The position numbers and the translations under genes were made by a program. The notes below the pieces were generated by a model, which made no database searches, was not told the origin of the DNA, and was given only the letters and a program-made list of their open reading frames with translations. This document shows, one piece after another, positions 13,452 through 24,863 of a stretch of DNA of 64,000 nt. The stretch comes from Azolla caroliniana (lineage: Eukaryota; Polypodiophyta): the NCBI GenBank assembly GCA_043228905.1, contig JBHGNT010000016.1, forward strand, positions 14,942,001 through 15,006,000, in the 5' to 3' direction. Each line of letters begins with the position of its first letter. Within the stretch, counting starts at the first letter, position 1.

Positions 13452-13880
13452 CTTGAGACACTATCAAGATTCTATTGGTGATCCATTACTTCAATTACCA
13501 ATGCATCGAGACACTATCAAGATTCTACTGGTGAAGCTAAGCTCTCTTCTTCTGATCCGTTACTTCAATTACCAATGCATCGAGACACTATCAAGATTCT
13601 AATGGTGAAGCTAAGCTCTCTTCTTCTGATCCGTTACTTCAATTACCAATGCATCGATACACTATCAAGATTCTACTGGTGAAACTAAGCTCTCTTCTTC
13701 TGATCCATTACTTCAATTACCAATGCATCGAGACACTATCGAGATTCTACTGGTGAAACTAAGCTCTCTTCTTCTGATCCGTTACTTCAATTACCAATGC
13801 ATCGAGACACTATCGAGATTCTACTGGTGAAGCTAAGCTCTCTTCTTCTGATCCATTACTTCAATTGCCAATGCATACAT
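13452..13880. repeat. 74-bp minisatellite, about 5.7 copies
   Basis: The landmark ATGCAT recurs at 13501, 13575, 13649, 13723, 13797 and 13871, exactly 74 bases apart. Units differ at a few positions (for example CCATTACTT versus CCGTTACTT). The array ends about 420 bases before the VPS45 start codon, so it lies in or next to that promoter. Confidence 0.9.
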
Positions 13881-14299
13881 ATCAAAGAGATAATATTCTC
13901 TTAATCGTGGTTGGGGTTGTTAGCATCTAGAATTGTGATATATTGGTACATGATGGATGGCACACGACATTTTATGTTTGTTCAGCTCTTGGATGTCGAG
14001 ATGAATGGAGAGCTCTGCTTGCCTCCTCCTCACCAACAACACAATCTCTTGACATGTCCTCCCGAAACCTTCTTCTCCTTCGTTCGTTCTTTCCGGAGAA
14101 TTCCGGCACTGGAAACACACTATTGACAATACACATGTCACACACTACACAAGTGACAACACACACAAAAACAAATCAATCAAAAACAAACAAACAAACA
14201 AACAACAGACAGATCTATTTTCTGTACACAGAGAAGAGATCTGTACAAACAGAAGAGAATTTGTGTGTTCTTTGTCTGTCTCTGCTGTATATTCCAGCG

Positions 14300-17200
14300 A
14301 TGGTGCTCGTCGCTGCCGTGAGGGACTACATCTCGCGTATGCTCAGCGACATCGCAGGAATGAAGGTCCTCATCCTCGATGCTCACACGGTATTTGCTCT
14401 TCTAATCCCCCCCTCTCTCTCCCCTCCCTTTTCTCTTCCTTTCATCCTTTGTCCACTTTTCCTTCTATGATCCGCGTCAGAGATAGCTTGCTGTGTTAGG
14501 ATTTACTTCAGTCTGCATCTTGTTTTTCAGTTTGTGGTATACTCTCGAATGAGTTTAAAAGCATGTCACAGAGATTTACGGAGAATCTAGATTTTTTGAA
14601 AGAAAGACACAGATTCTTGAAAGAGATTCAAGGGGAACCGAAGTTTCTGGAAGTGATTTGGAAGATAGTGGAGGAGAATCTGCAGAAAGAGCTTAGGGAG
14701 AATCTAGATTCTTAGAGATATTTATTAAGAATGTATTCCGAAAAAGGATCGAGGAGAGTCTAGGCTCGTAGAGATGTTGTGGTGAATCTAGATACTTGAA
14801 AGGGATGAAGAAAATCCACATTCATGAAAGAGAAAACTCATATTAGTGTGTAAATTTATCTAAATTCTTGTTGTTCTTATGCTCAAATTCACAAACTTTG
14901 AACACTCATTATGTCCAATTGTACACGTGGCACATCGCCTCTTAATTTCAAGATCTATTGTGTTTCTGTACAGTATTAATCTCTTTCATAAGAACGAAAA
15001 AGTATAAAATGCTGAATAAAATCAAGAAGAGATTAATTGTGGTCACAAATGCGTGCAAAATATGCATGGGAAAAAAGTGCTTTATGCAACATATGCTATT
15101 ATGTTCGGTCATATCTCATCTTACTGTCTAAATCTTTGTCATTTGTTTTGAAAATCCGGTAGGTTGGCATCATAAGTGTGGTGTTCAGTCAATCGGAGTT
15201 ACTGCAGAAAGAAGTTTTCTTAGTTGAGACTATAGATTCTTTGGCCAAGGACTTGATGACACATCTGAAGGCAGTATGTTTTCTGCGACCGACTGCTGAA
15301 AATATGCAGCATTTGAAAAGGATTCTGAGAAACCCCCGATTTGGAGAATATCACCTATGTAAGATTTTGCAATTGCAAAAGAAGACGATTCTTTTTAGTC
15401 TTAGACCACTAGTTATTTTAGAATTGATTCTTGCTGATTTTCTCATGTCAGATTTCTCCAATATCTTGAAGAACTCTTACATCCAGATCTTGGGAGATTC
15501 GGATGAGCACGAGGCAGTACAACAAGTCCAGGTTCTTTCTACTTCCTTTGTTAAATCATATATTTACTGTCCATATTATAGAAAGCGTTTGTGTCTGAGA
15601 AAATGATAGAGGAATTGTTTCTCCTCGTAACCAATGGCATGTATGGGATTCTATATGCACAATCTTTTTTTCTTCAGTTCACATGCAAAAAACCATATGG
15701 GGGTCGTATCTCCTTGTGACGAGAAGTAGACAGGATTCTATATCCACCATCATGTTTCTTCAGTATCACATGTATTGATGATACATTAAATTGGCCACTA
15801 CTCTAAAGTGTGGTTCTTATGAAGTTTGGCTGCTCAAAGTCATATAAAATATCGAGTACTCGTAGTAAAATATCGAGTACTCATTGACTTGTTTGCTTTA
15901 CTGCAGTACTCGTAGTAAGAGAAGCTTCTTTCAAAGCCACCGATTTCAGATGGTTTCATATTTAGTATTCTTTTGTATTTTTTAGTAGCACTCTCTCTGC
16001 CTGTGTTGTGCCCCACTGATGTTCACTTAGTATCTGTGTTAGTGTCTTCTCAGTCCCTGTGTTAATGTTTGCTGAATCTCCATTCCAATGTATGGCTTGA
16101 ATTGTCCACACTTGAACATTGAAAAGTGGAAAAAAGTTGAGTGATCAGAGCTGGCGTCATTAAATTGGATAATGAAAGAACATGGATCAGCCCCACAACA
16201 TCTCTTGGTAGGAAGGGTGGCCTACTGTAAGGCACTCCTTTTATGCACATTGGAGGATGGGTTTATTATTAGGCATAAATTGAGATAAGCAAATTTTATG
16301 CAAATCTATAGATTAGGTAGGGGGAGGAATCAGAAGAACACTATGCCTGCCATTGTGCTGTTTTTTATGCAATTAGAGGGAGATAACACTTCCTCTTCAA
16401 ACAAGGTTTTGGCCTATTATGCAAGCTACAGGAATATGAAGATGGACTGTTCTGGGGGCCTATCTTGCTTGAACTCATTAGACATGGGGAGAGAAGTTTT
16501 AGGACAACATGATACATCAACAGCTCACCACAACATATAACCTCTCTATCACTCCTCATGCTACATTTCAAGGCCACACAAGCGAGGTTTCGATCAGGCT
16601 ATAATTGAAAAGGGTTACAATGGATTGGCCTATAGTGATGTGTCGTGCATGTACCCACAATCGTCTGAACCATGGGCCTGTTACCCTTGTCATTGACAAA
16701 TAAAGGCCATTATCACCTAGCATGGAAGGTGTTTCCCTTGTTTCGAAGACCTCTCCTTATTGGATCGTCCATGTTGAACATTTTTCGAAGGCAATAGTTT
16801 CAGAACTTTAGAATCTTAGGTAATTAAATAACTAAATTTCAGTACCCTATGTTTAGGTATATTTATTTTGGTTGCTCTTATAAACAAGAAACGTTTTGAG
16901 ATGTAATCTCTCAAATGGTCTGACAGTCCATTTTGGTCTCTTAAAAGACATTAGTATGTCTTTCTTTCTTTTAGTTGACTGGATGTCTTATAATCTCTGA
17001 TTGTTTATTGTTCTTCACCAAGATGAGAATGTTTTCAGATCTAATTGATCCTTTGCTGTCATAGGTAACTTTGGCTTCTTAAGAGATGCTAATATATATT
17101 TTCTTCTGTGTGAAGCATATCCTGATTTATAGAAAAAGAGTTGCAGGTGGAGTAAGGGCTAACAGTAATTAACCATTAACAGGTGATACTTGCAGGAGTT

Positions 17201-20200
17201 TTATGGCGATTTTCTTTCTGTTGACCCTTACCATTTTACCCTGAATCTCCCATCAAATCATATATACATGCTTCCTACAATGTTGGATCCGACGGCCATG
17301 CAGCAGATTTGTGACAGAATGGTTGAAGGTATATCAGCAGTGTTCTTGGCTCTAAAAAGGCGTCCAGCAATTCGATACCAACGCAGTTCTGAAATTGCTC
17401 GAAGGGTTGCTCAAGAATCAGCAGTAAGCCTTACATTTACATGTCTAAATGGATATTAATCTGTATGAGAAAATTGATCCAAAAAAATGTGTTGTAGAGA
17501 CTAATGTATGAAGAAGAAAGCGCACTCTTTGATTTCCGACGGACAGAGATATCTCCGCTATTACTTGTAATTGATAGAAGGGATGACCCTGTAACACCTT
17601 TACTCAACCAGTGGACCTACCAGGTTTAAATAAAAACCTTAAAAAACATTCTTTGGTATTAATGTTCAGATGTTATTTGTTCTTTCCTTACCTTATTTTA
17701 TGTGATTTCAGGCTATGGTTCATGAATTGATTGGTATCAAAGATAATAAAGTAACTTTGAAAGAGTCTTCAAAAGTTCAGAAAGATCTCCAGGTAATACA
17801 CAGCATTCTCTAAAAATTTTCTTCTGTTGATTGATCATGTAGTGCACATATAGATTAGACAAAATATTTGAGATGTGATCATAAAGACTTCAGAATGAGT
17901 GTAGACATTATTGCATGGTTTTAGATAAGTGGTTTGAAATATTTTAAAATAATTTCAAAATTTTCTCAAGTATGCAAAAAATTTACAAGCTATATTCCCC
18001 TATTAATAGTTGGAAACTCATTTGAGAAAATGAATTTTTTATACAAATTGGTTTTTATGTCTCTTCTAGAAAGCATTGTAAAATAATATGAAAATGTTCT
18101 CAAATATAAAAAGAATTTATAAACTATATTCCCCTGTTAATAGGGGAACTACTCATTTGAAAAATAGTTTTTTTGTACAAATTATTGTTCTATATCCCTT
18201 CTAGAAAGATTGGAATCAGTTTAAGTGAAGGTTAATGCAAATTTGAGTGAAGGTTATGGGACGTTGAGTAAAGATTATGTAAGTTTTAAGTAAACGCCAA
18301 TGTCCCACATGCTTCAGGGTTTGTTGTCCTGAATTGTAGGCAACCTTAACACAATAAACCAATGGATACAAATTCAGTATGAGTAGAGGATTATAGAGAA
18401 TCTCTCAAAGGTCAATCAGCTTCATTATAAATTAAAATGATCATCCCCTCGGAGGTGTTGATTGTTGGGCAAGTATTGGTCAAACAGTATTCTTTATATT
18501 TTCTGGTAACTGTGCAATTTGATAAAATTGTGAGATTTCTATTTGAGAACGTGTGTGCAAATTATGTCAGGATGTGGACCCCAATGAGAAGGAACAGAAT
18601 TTCCACATAGATTTTTAGCTTCAAATTTGTACTACTGTGCAAATTCTTTGTCACCTTATGGTCATTTTTCGTCATTTTCCTGTAAACACTATCAATTAGT
18701 GTTGTGGAAGTTCTTTACCTTTGTGCCACATTTCTTCTCTTTCCTGTAAACTATTATCATCCCAGAAATGGGACAGTAGCAGAAAGAAATACCTCCAGAG
18801 AAAAGGCAGGTTTGATATGCTTTGACACTTGAACTCATCATGGTTGTGAGGTAATTAAAGGCTACTTGTATTCTACTGCCTTGGGATGACTAATCTGAGG
18901 GCTTATGCCATATTGGCTATCTTTACTAGGTAAAGTGATTCTGTTTCCAAAAGCTTCCCTGTGTCTATCTGTTGCTTGTAACTATATGCTTAGTAAAAAT
19001 GCTGTTAAATCAGTGCGATACTGCTTAAAATGCAGCTGCACTTTTGGACTTTGATGCACATAAAATGGAATGCAATATCAAGAAAGAAACATGTAATTTA
19101 ATTATAACTACAACGTCACTGTTAGCTCAACCATTTTGTGGTTTTCTAAGAAGGCTTATGTCCTTAGGAAGCTTCATTTCTGAGAAATACAAGCCATGTA
19201 CCAAACATATTTGTATCAAGATGATCAAGGTCATCGAATGACCTTTGTTAGTTTTTTGTCTCTTTTCTGATGGTCACGTGTCTCAGGAGGTGGTGTTGTC
19301 ATCAGAGCAAGATGTATTTTTCAAAGCAAATATGTATGAAAATTTTGGGGATCTTGGCATGAATATCAAGAAGATGGTTGATGAATTTCAGCAGAAGGCT
19401 AAAAGCAACCAGAATATCCAAACCCTGGGTAAGAAATCAGTCACATATTGTTTTTCAACTTTCTGTAGTTTATATCATTCATTTAACACTAGCTGTGATT
19501 ATTTAATAGAGGATATGGCAAAATTTGTGGATCACTACCCAGAGTATCGTAAAATGCATGGAAATGTGTCAAAGCATGTTACAATGGTTACTGAGATGAG
19601 CAGGATTGTAGATGAAAGGAGACTGATGGCGGTTTCTCAAATAGAGCAGGACCTTGCATGTAACAATGTTGGACAAGCTGCTGCTTTTGATGTAGGTTTT
19701 CTTAATCTGTGTATTACAAATTTGAATATTGGTTATGCATTTTATTGTAAATGGTTTATGATCTTTTATTGTTATCTTCCATTTTTAATCTGGAAATATC
19801 TTTATCCCATCTGTAAAATAATCATGGAAATATTAATTTGGGGGTGAGGATTTTCGGCATAGAATTGTGCTAGTTATAAGGTGAAAGCCATGTACTCTTT
19901 GGCTATACCTAGATTCTTTTGCAGTAATACTGAGGTAGGCTCTACAGTAATTGCTCAAAGAGCCTAGAGAGGTCGCTTGTATATGAAGCTCTGTATGAGA
20001 TAACAAAAAAGTATATATCAGTCTTAGTTTCCAAACATGGTTATTGTGAAATGATTTCAGCAGGTTTGTATCACAAGATGGCCAAAAATGAGTGGCATGT
20101 TTCAGCATCACAGCCAGGGATGAAACATGACCCAGACTGCTTCTTTGCTGTTTTCCCACGTTTTGGATCCCTTTTTGCATGTATTCGGCCTATTACTATC

Positions 20201-21855
20201 TGTTTTCTACACATAATTGATGTGAACCTAGACTATCACAATGTATCTTGATGGGAGCATTTAACTGTTGTACTAATTATTTTGCAGGCAGTCATGAGAG
20301 AATTGAATAATGAAAATATGGCAGAAGCAGATAGATTAAGATTGGTGATGCTTTATGCTTTACGTTTTGAAAAGGAAAACCCGCCACAGATGGAGGTTCT
20401 CATTAATAAGCTGGAAGGAAAGTCTAGCAAACACAAACCTGGCGTAGGGATCTCTTATGCTTTCCCTGTAAACCTTAACGTTAACGTTCAGATTTTAATA
20501 TGATATGTTTGCATAATGCACAGCTCGTGCATACACTCTTGAAGCAAGCGGGCATTGATAAACGGACTGGAGATCTATATGGAAATCGGGATTTGCTGAA
20601 TCGAGCACGGAACATGGCACGTGGATTGAAGGTTATGATGCTATTCCATACTATTGAAGGTTATGTGTTTCTTTAAAATATAAAGTTTAAGACTATCTTA
20701 AAGAAACACACGTAGTTTATGAAGTAAATGATCACAATGGAAAATATTAAAGAAACTTAGGCATTAAATCCTATTGTCATGTTAACTGTGATAATGGAAC
20801 TGTGAATATATAACATCAGCCACAGAGCAGTATTTATAATATGAAGGTATGTTATCTGTTTGGGCTAACTCTATTTTTGCATAGGGGATTGAGAATGTAT
20901 ATACTCAACATCAGCCTCTTCTATATCAAACAATTGAAAGCATTATAAGGGGACGCCTGAGGGATATTGACTATCCATTCATAGGCAATCATTTCCAGCA
21001 TGGCAGGTTATTTGAAATCTTTTGTAACTTGTGATACGATTTTTTTTCATATTGAATCATAAACTAATACTTCATCATAAATCATCCAGTATTATATTAG
21101 AGGCATGCCCCACTAAGTTATGATAGATTTATTATAAAATTTTGAAAATTTGGTAAAGCATCGTCTCAATCCTGTTTTCATATTGTAATAAAATTTAGGA
21201 GATTTATTTTCTCTATACCTGGTAGTTTTCTAAAGACTTGGTTTTTACAAGAATGGACTTCAAAAAAATATAACCAAGGAAAGTTCGCTCATTTTTTGTT
21301 TCAAAGTACAAACATTTTGTTTTACTACAGTTTTTCTTTTATATCCTGATTGATTGTACTAGTTATAACTAGAAAATAATAATCAATTTTCTAATAACAT
21401 TATTAACTTTGTAGTGACAAGTGGCCTCATAGATCACAACTATTGAAATACAAGTTCTAGAAAGATGAAATGCTTAAGCGTTTTATTACTCCATTTTATT
21501 CTCAATAAGGATTAGTATGTGTACATTTGAGGAAAACTTTAACACCTCATATGCCTTTTATGATTTACCTTTTATTAAATCAGGCCTCAAGATGTCGTTA
21601 TATTCATTGTGGGTGGATCAACATATGAAGAAGCTCGAACAGTTGCAATGCAAAATGCAGCGAACAATGGGACTCGGGTGATCCTTGGTGGATCAATGGT
21701 TCTCAACTCAGCCAGGTATCATTTACATTTAACCATTCAAACACTCATTCCAGTTGTGATTGTAAAGAGGATTCATGCCACATTCTCATTTTCTTGGTAG
21801 ATTTATAAGAGACCTCGAGGAGATCCAACGCATGGAGCATGGGAATCTGATATAA
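14300..21855 (+). CDS. VPS45: VPS45, Sec1/Munc18-family vacuolar sorting protein
   Basis: Thirteen exons keep frame: 14300-14389, 15163-15358, 15452-15531, 17196-17423, 17498-17623, 17712-17792, 19287-19428, 19510-19691, 20288-20443, 20524-20631, 20885-21006, 21584-21715 and 21801-21855. They encode 565 residues, close to other plant VPS45 proteins. Recognisable Sec1/Munc18 blocks are [73 protein letters not shown] and [18 protein letters not shown]45 is a cytosolic SM protein that binds syntaxin-type SNAREs (SYP41/SYP61 class in plants) at the trans-Golgi network and early endosome to drive vesicle fusion. All exon joins are GT-AG and no lesion is visible, so the gene looks functional. The two introns of about 1.5-1.7 kb hold repeat debris, including one copy of the dispersed repeat. 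Confidence 0.95.
16870..16975 (-). repeat. dispersed repeat, copy 3 (in a VPS45 intron)
   Basis: Read on the minus strand this matches the repeat ends at 1362 and 2109, including the AAAATGG core and GAGATTACATCT. It lies in the 1.66-kb third intron of VPS45, next to shared internal blocks at 16610-16770. The opposite relative orientation of end and internal blocks hints at inverted terminal repeats. Confidence 0.5.
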
Positions 21856-23819
21856 CTTGACTTGGTAATCTAGACTTTTTGCTGTTTTGGAATAGAAAAT
21901 ATCACATAACATTGTAAAATTTTGTATCCTATATTCAAGTATTTTGATAATTTTTGTTTCTTAAAAGACTCACTACAGAATTGACAAAGAGCAGCGTAAA
22001 AAAAATGTTATAAGTTATTACTCACTAAATTTCATGACTTAAGAATATAAATGATCTGGAGTCTTATATCCCACTTCGTTTTATTTTAATCAAAATCAAT
22101 CTACTGTGATGATAAGAGGGCTACTGTTGATTGTGAAGTGGTTTCACATATTTCATCAATCTGTCATATCTATTTGATGTCCATAATAGAGACTTAGATG
22201 CTTACAAGGCCATGTCGAAGTTGCAATAAATGCGATTGGAAACCGTTCGAGTTCTTTTGGAAGTGTTTGAATGAGGGTGATTGGAACAGTTGGTTTCGGT
22301 TGATCAAATTTGCAAGGTTTATGGATGTTTGCGTACAAATATCTGATGTAAAGTTTAGAAATGATCATTTGTCAGCTACTGCTACAGGCTATATCATTGA
22401 AGGATGTAATAATAGAGAATGTTTCTTAACCAAGTAGCTTACTGAATTATCACATGCACAATGGATCAATTTTCAATTTCTAAGGAAAATCTTCAGTAAT
22501 TTAACAATGGATTCAAAGGAACAACTTCATTATGTTATGATGCAAAGCATTCTTGGTTTTATATAGAAGCGGGATTGAGAAGATTCAGCCTTCATTGATC
22601 CTACGTGAATTTTGGGCTATCTTTTGTAGTCTTCCAGAGCACAGAACATTTTGTTGTCTTAATGGGCATTTAATCTTTGGCCCTTCATCGAGATGTGGAG
22701 TTGCACTTGTCTATTTTGCTTTACTCTGGATACATGAAAATTAAAGTAAAATAACCAAAGCTTACTGCATTGCATAAGAGTCAACAGTGATTACAAAGTG
22801 GCATTATATGGTGTTGGTTGTTGGCAAGATTGATTTGTGTTTTGCTGGATGTGGCAGGGTACCTTTGATAAAGCCACTTGTTTGTAGAAAAGTTTCCTGT
22901 GTTCATGTTTTGTATTGGGAAAATCTTGTTCGTGGAAAGTTATATAGGGGGTTGCTCATCGGAGCCTATGGGCATATTCAAATCGCAGAGGCACTTTTTT
23001 TATGTCTTCTAGCCACACCAAGATTGTTAGCTTGGTAAGGATTGAATTTTGCCTCAATGGTGGGATGTGGACATTGATGGGTTTTAGAGTCTCAAAGCTT
23101 ATTAGAATTAGTGCTAGTTGCTCAAGTGAGCTTTGTTCTCACTTTGTTTAAACACTCTTACACTCACTAATAATCAAGATGCATTAGTGTTGCACACACT
23201 AAACAAAGTTTAATAATTAGAAAATACATGATGCTAAAGCAAGACATCTTATTATTACCAACATGATCAACATTATGGAACAGGATTAGAGTGCAGATGA
23301 CTTTGTCATTTTTATTTATTTTTCCAAAACCAAAACCGTCCATTAGTTATAAAACTTATAGTAACATATACAAATCCCAAAACAAACTCAATAGTTCGAT
23401 CTTATATGGAGGCCTATTGACTCACGAAAAGGGGAGGGCGACCATTGTTTGATGAACACTAATTGTTTTCTTTAAGCTCCATTAGATCCATTTGTGATGT
23501 GCCATCATATTGGCTCTTTAGTGTGGCTACAACTTCACTCCATATCTCTTGCATTAAGATTGCGTGGTGCTTGGTGCACAATTTGATTGGAGAAGACCCA
23601 CCTACAATGCCGCTTCTAGAGAGTCCATAGTGTTATTGGGCTGACCGATACTAGCACAACTTGATCATTGCCATTGATGAGAGTTGAGTGAACATTGTTG
23701 GTGGTGGAAAACAAGATCTTTTGTGCATGACTTTGACACTTGGTTGACACTTCTTCTTCCTTCCCTCTTCTTCTGCTTCCTCCTACTTCGGTCTTGTGGT
23801 AGCATAGGAGCCATCGATA
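21856..23819. other. intergenic, VPS45 to PPR pseudogene
   Basis: The VPS45 3' UTR is at the left. The rest is AT-rich with short open frames (22198-22437, 22553-22744, 22787-23038) whose translations match no family I recognise. They could be decayed transposon pieces. I see no RNA gene or strong repeat. Confidence 0.4.
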
Positions 23820-24420
23820 AAGGACAAGCAAGTTCATGATGAGATTGTGGTGAAGGGTTTGTTGAAGGAAGATGGCCTTCTTGGAACTGCCTTATTTGAT
23901 ATGTATGTCAAATGTGGTTTGCTTGCAAAAGCACAAGATGTGCATGACAAGATACAAACACGAGATATCATTTCCCGGAATACTTTAATCTTCGGGGGGA
24001 TATGCCCAACATGTTTGTTGGATGTCATGGGTATAATAATGAAGCGGTGGAATGTTTTGAAGGGATGCAGATGAAGCATCTCTTTCCGTACATAATAACC
24101 TTCTTATGTTTGTTGGATGCATGCTGTTACTTGTGGAGATTGAATGAATCTCCATATGTATTTATGACTGGAACATATGGCATTTCACCAAACTCAGGGC
24201 ACTATACTTGCATGATTGTGGCATTTGGAAATGCTGGACACTTTGATAAAGTAATTTCGATTATCAAAATGATGCCAGCATCCAATGATCCTATTGATTG
24301 GCTTGCCTTAGCCAATGCTTGTAAAAAGATTGGGGAAATGTGAAGCTGGGAAGATTGGCATTTCATCAGATAGCACCCCTAGAAAGATCACCTAACTGCA
24401 GGTTTTGTTGTTCTTATGTC
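23820..24420 (+). pseudogene. PLS-class PPR gene fragment, frameshifted
   Basis: One frame (about 23820-24000) reads like a PLS-class PPR segment (KQVHDEIV, then LGTALFDMYVKCG). Near 24000 the reading shifts frame, and 24002-24343 continues with an E-type ending (GHYTCMIVAFGNAGHFDKVI, WLALANACKK). A second shift at about 24343 returns to GRLAFHQIAPLER up to about 24420. At least two frameshifts and missing flanking repeats mark it as a broken remnant of an organellar RNA-editing or RNA-binding factor gene. Confidence 0.75.
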
Positions 24421-24863
24421 AAAATCAGTTGAATTCTGGAGGAGCTGTTGATTTAGCCACTATATTGCGGTGATCTTCAACAGAAGCCCAGGAAACAAGA
24501 ACACCAAAAGTATAGAATAATATTAGAACAGAAATTTGATCGTCCATGCTGAGGCCAAATTTGACCTAATTTGGGACCTAATGAACGTATCATCATCTCT
24601 CATATGGGGCTCCTTCCTAAGAAGGTAGGCAAATGGCGATGTGAGAAGACATGTAGCTTACATGCATTCTATGCTCAATTAAGAGTGCCAAGTGTCCTTC
24701 ATGCATCCCTTATGCATGTGCGCCAAGTGTCCTTCATAGTATATGCCAAGTATTCTTCATAAATTGCCATATGTAAAGAGGTTTGGCTTAGGTTAAAGCA
24801 TTCTGGTTCAACTCCAATCTTTAAATTCCAAAGTAAGTATTTACTGTTGAATCTACAGTCTAC

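Noticed and set aside
13452-13880. CRISPR-like array
   Set aside because: The period is a contiguous 74-bp unit without unique spacers, in plant DNA. It is a minisatellite.
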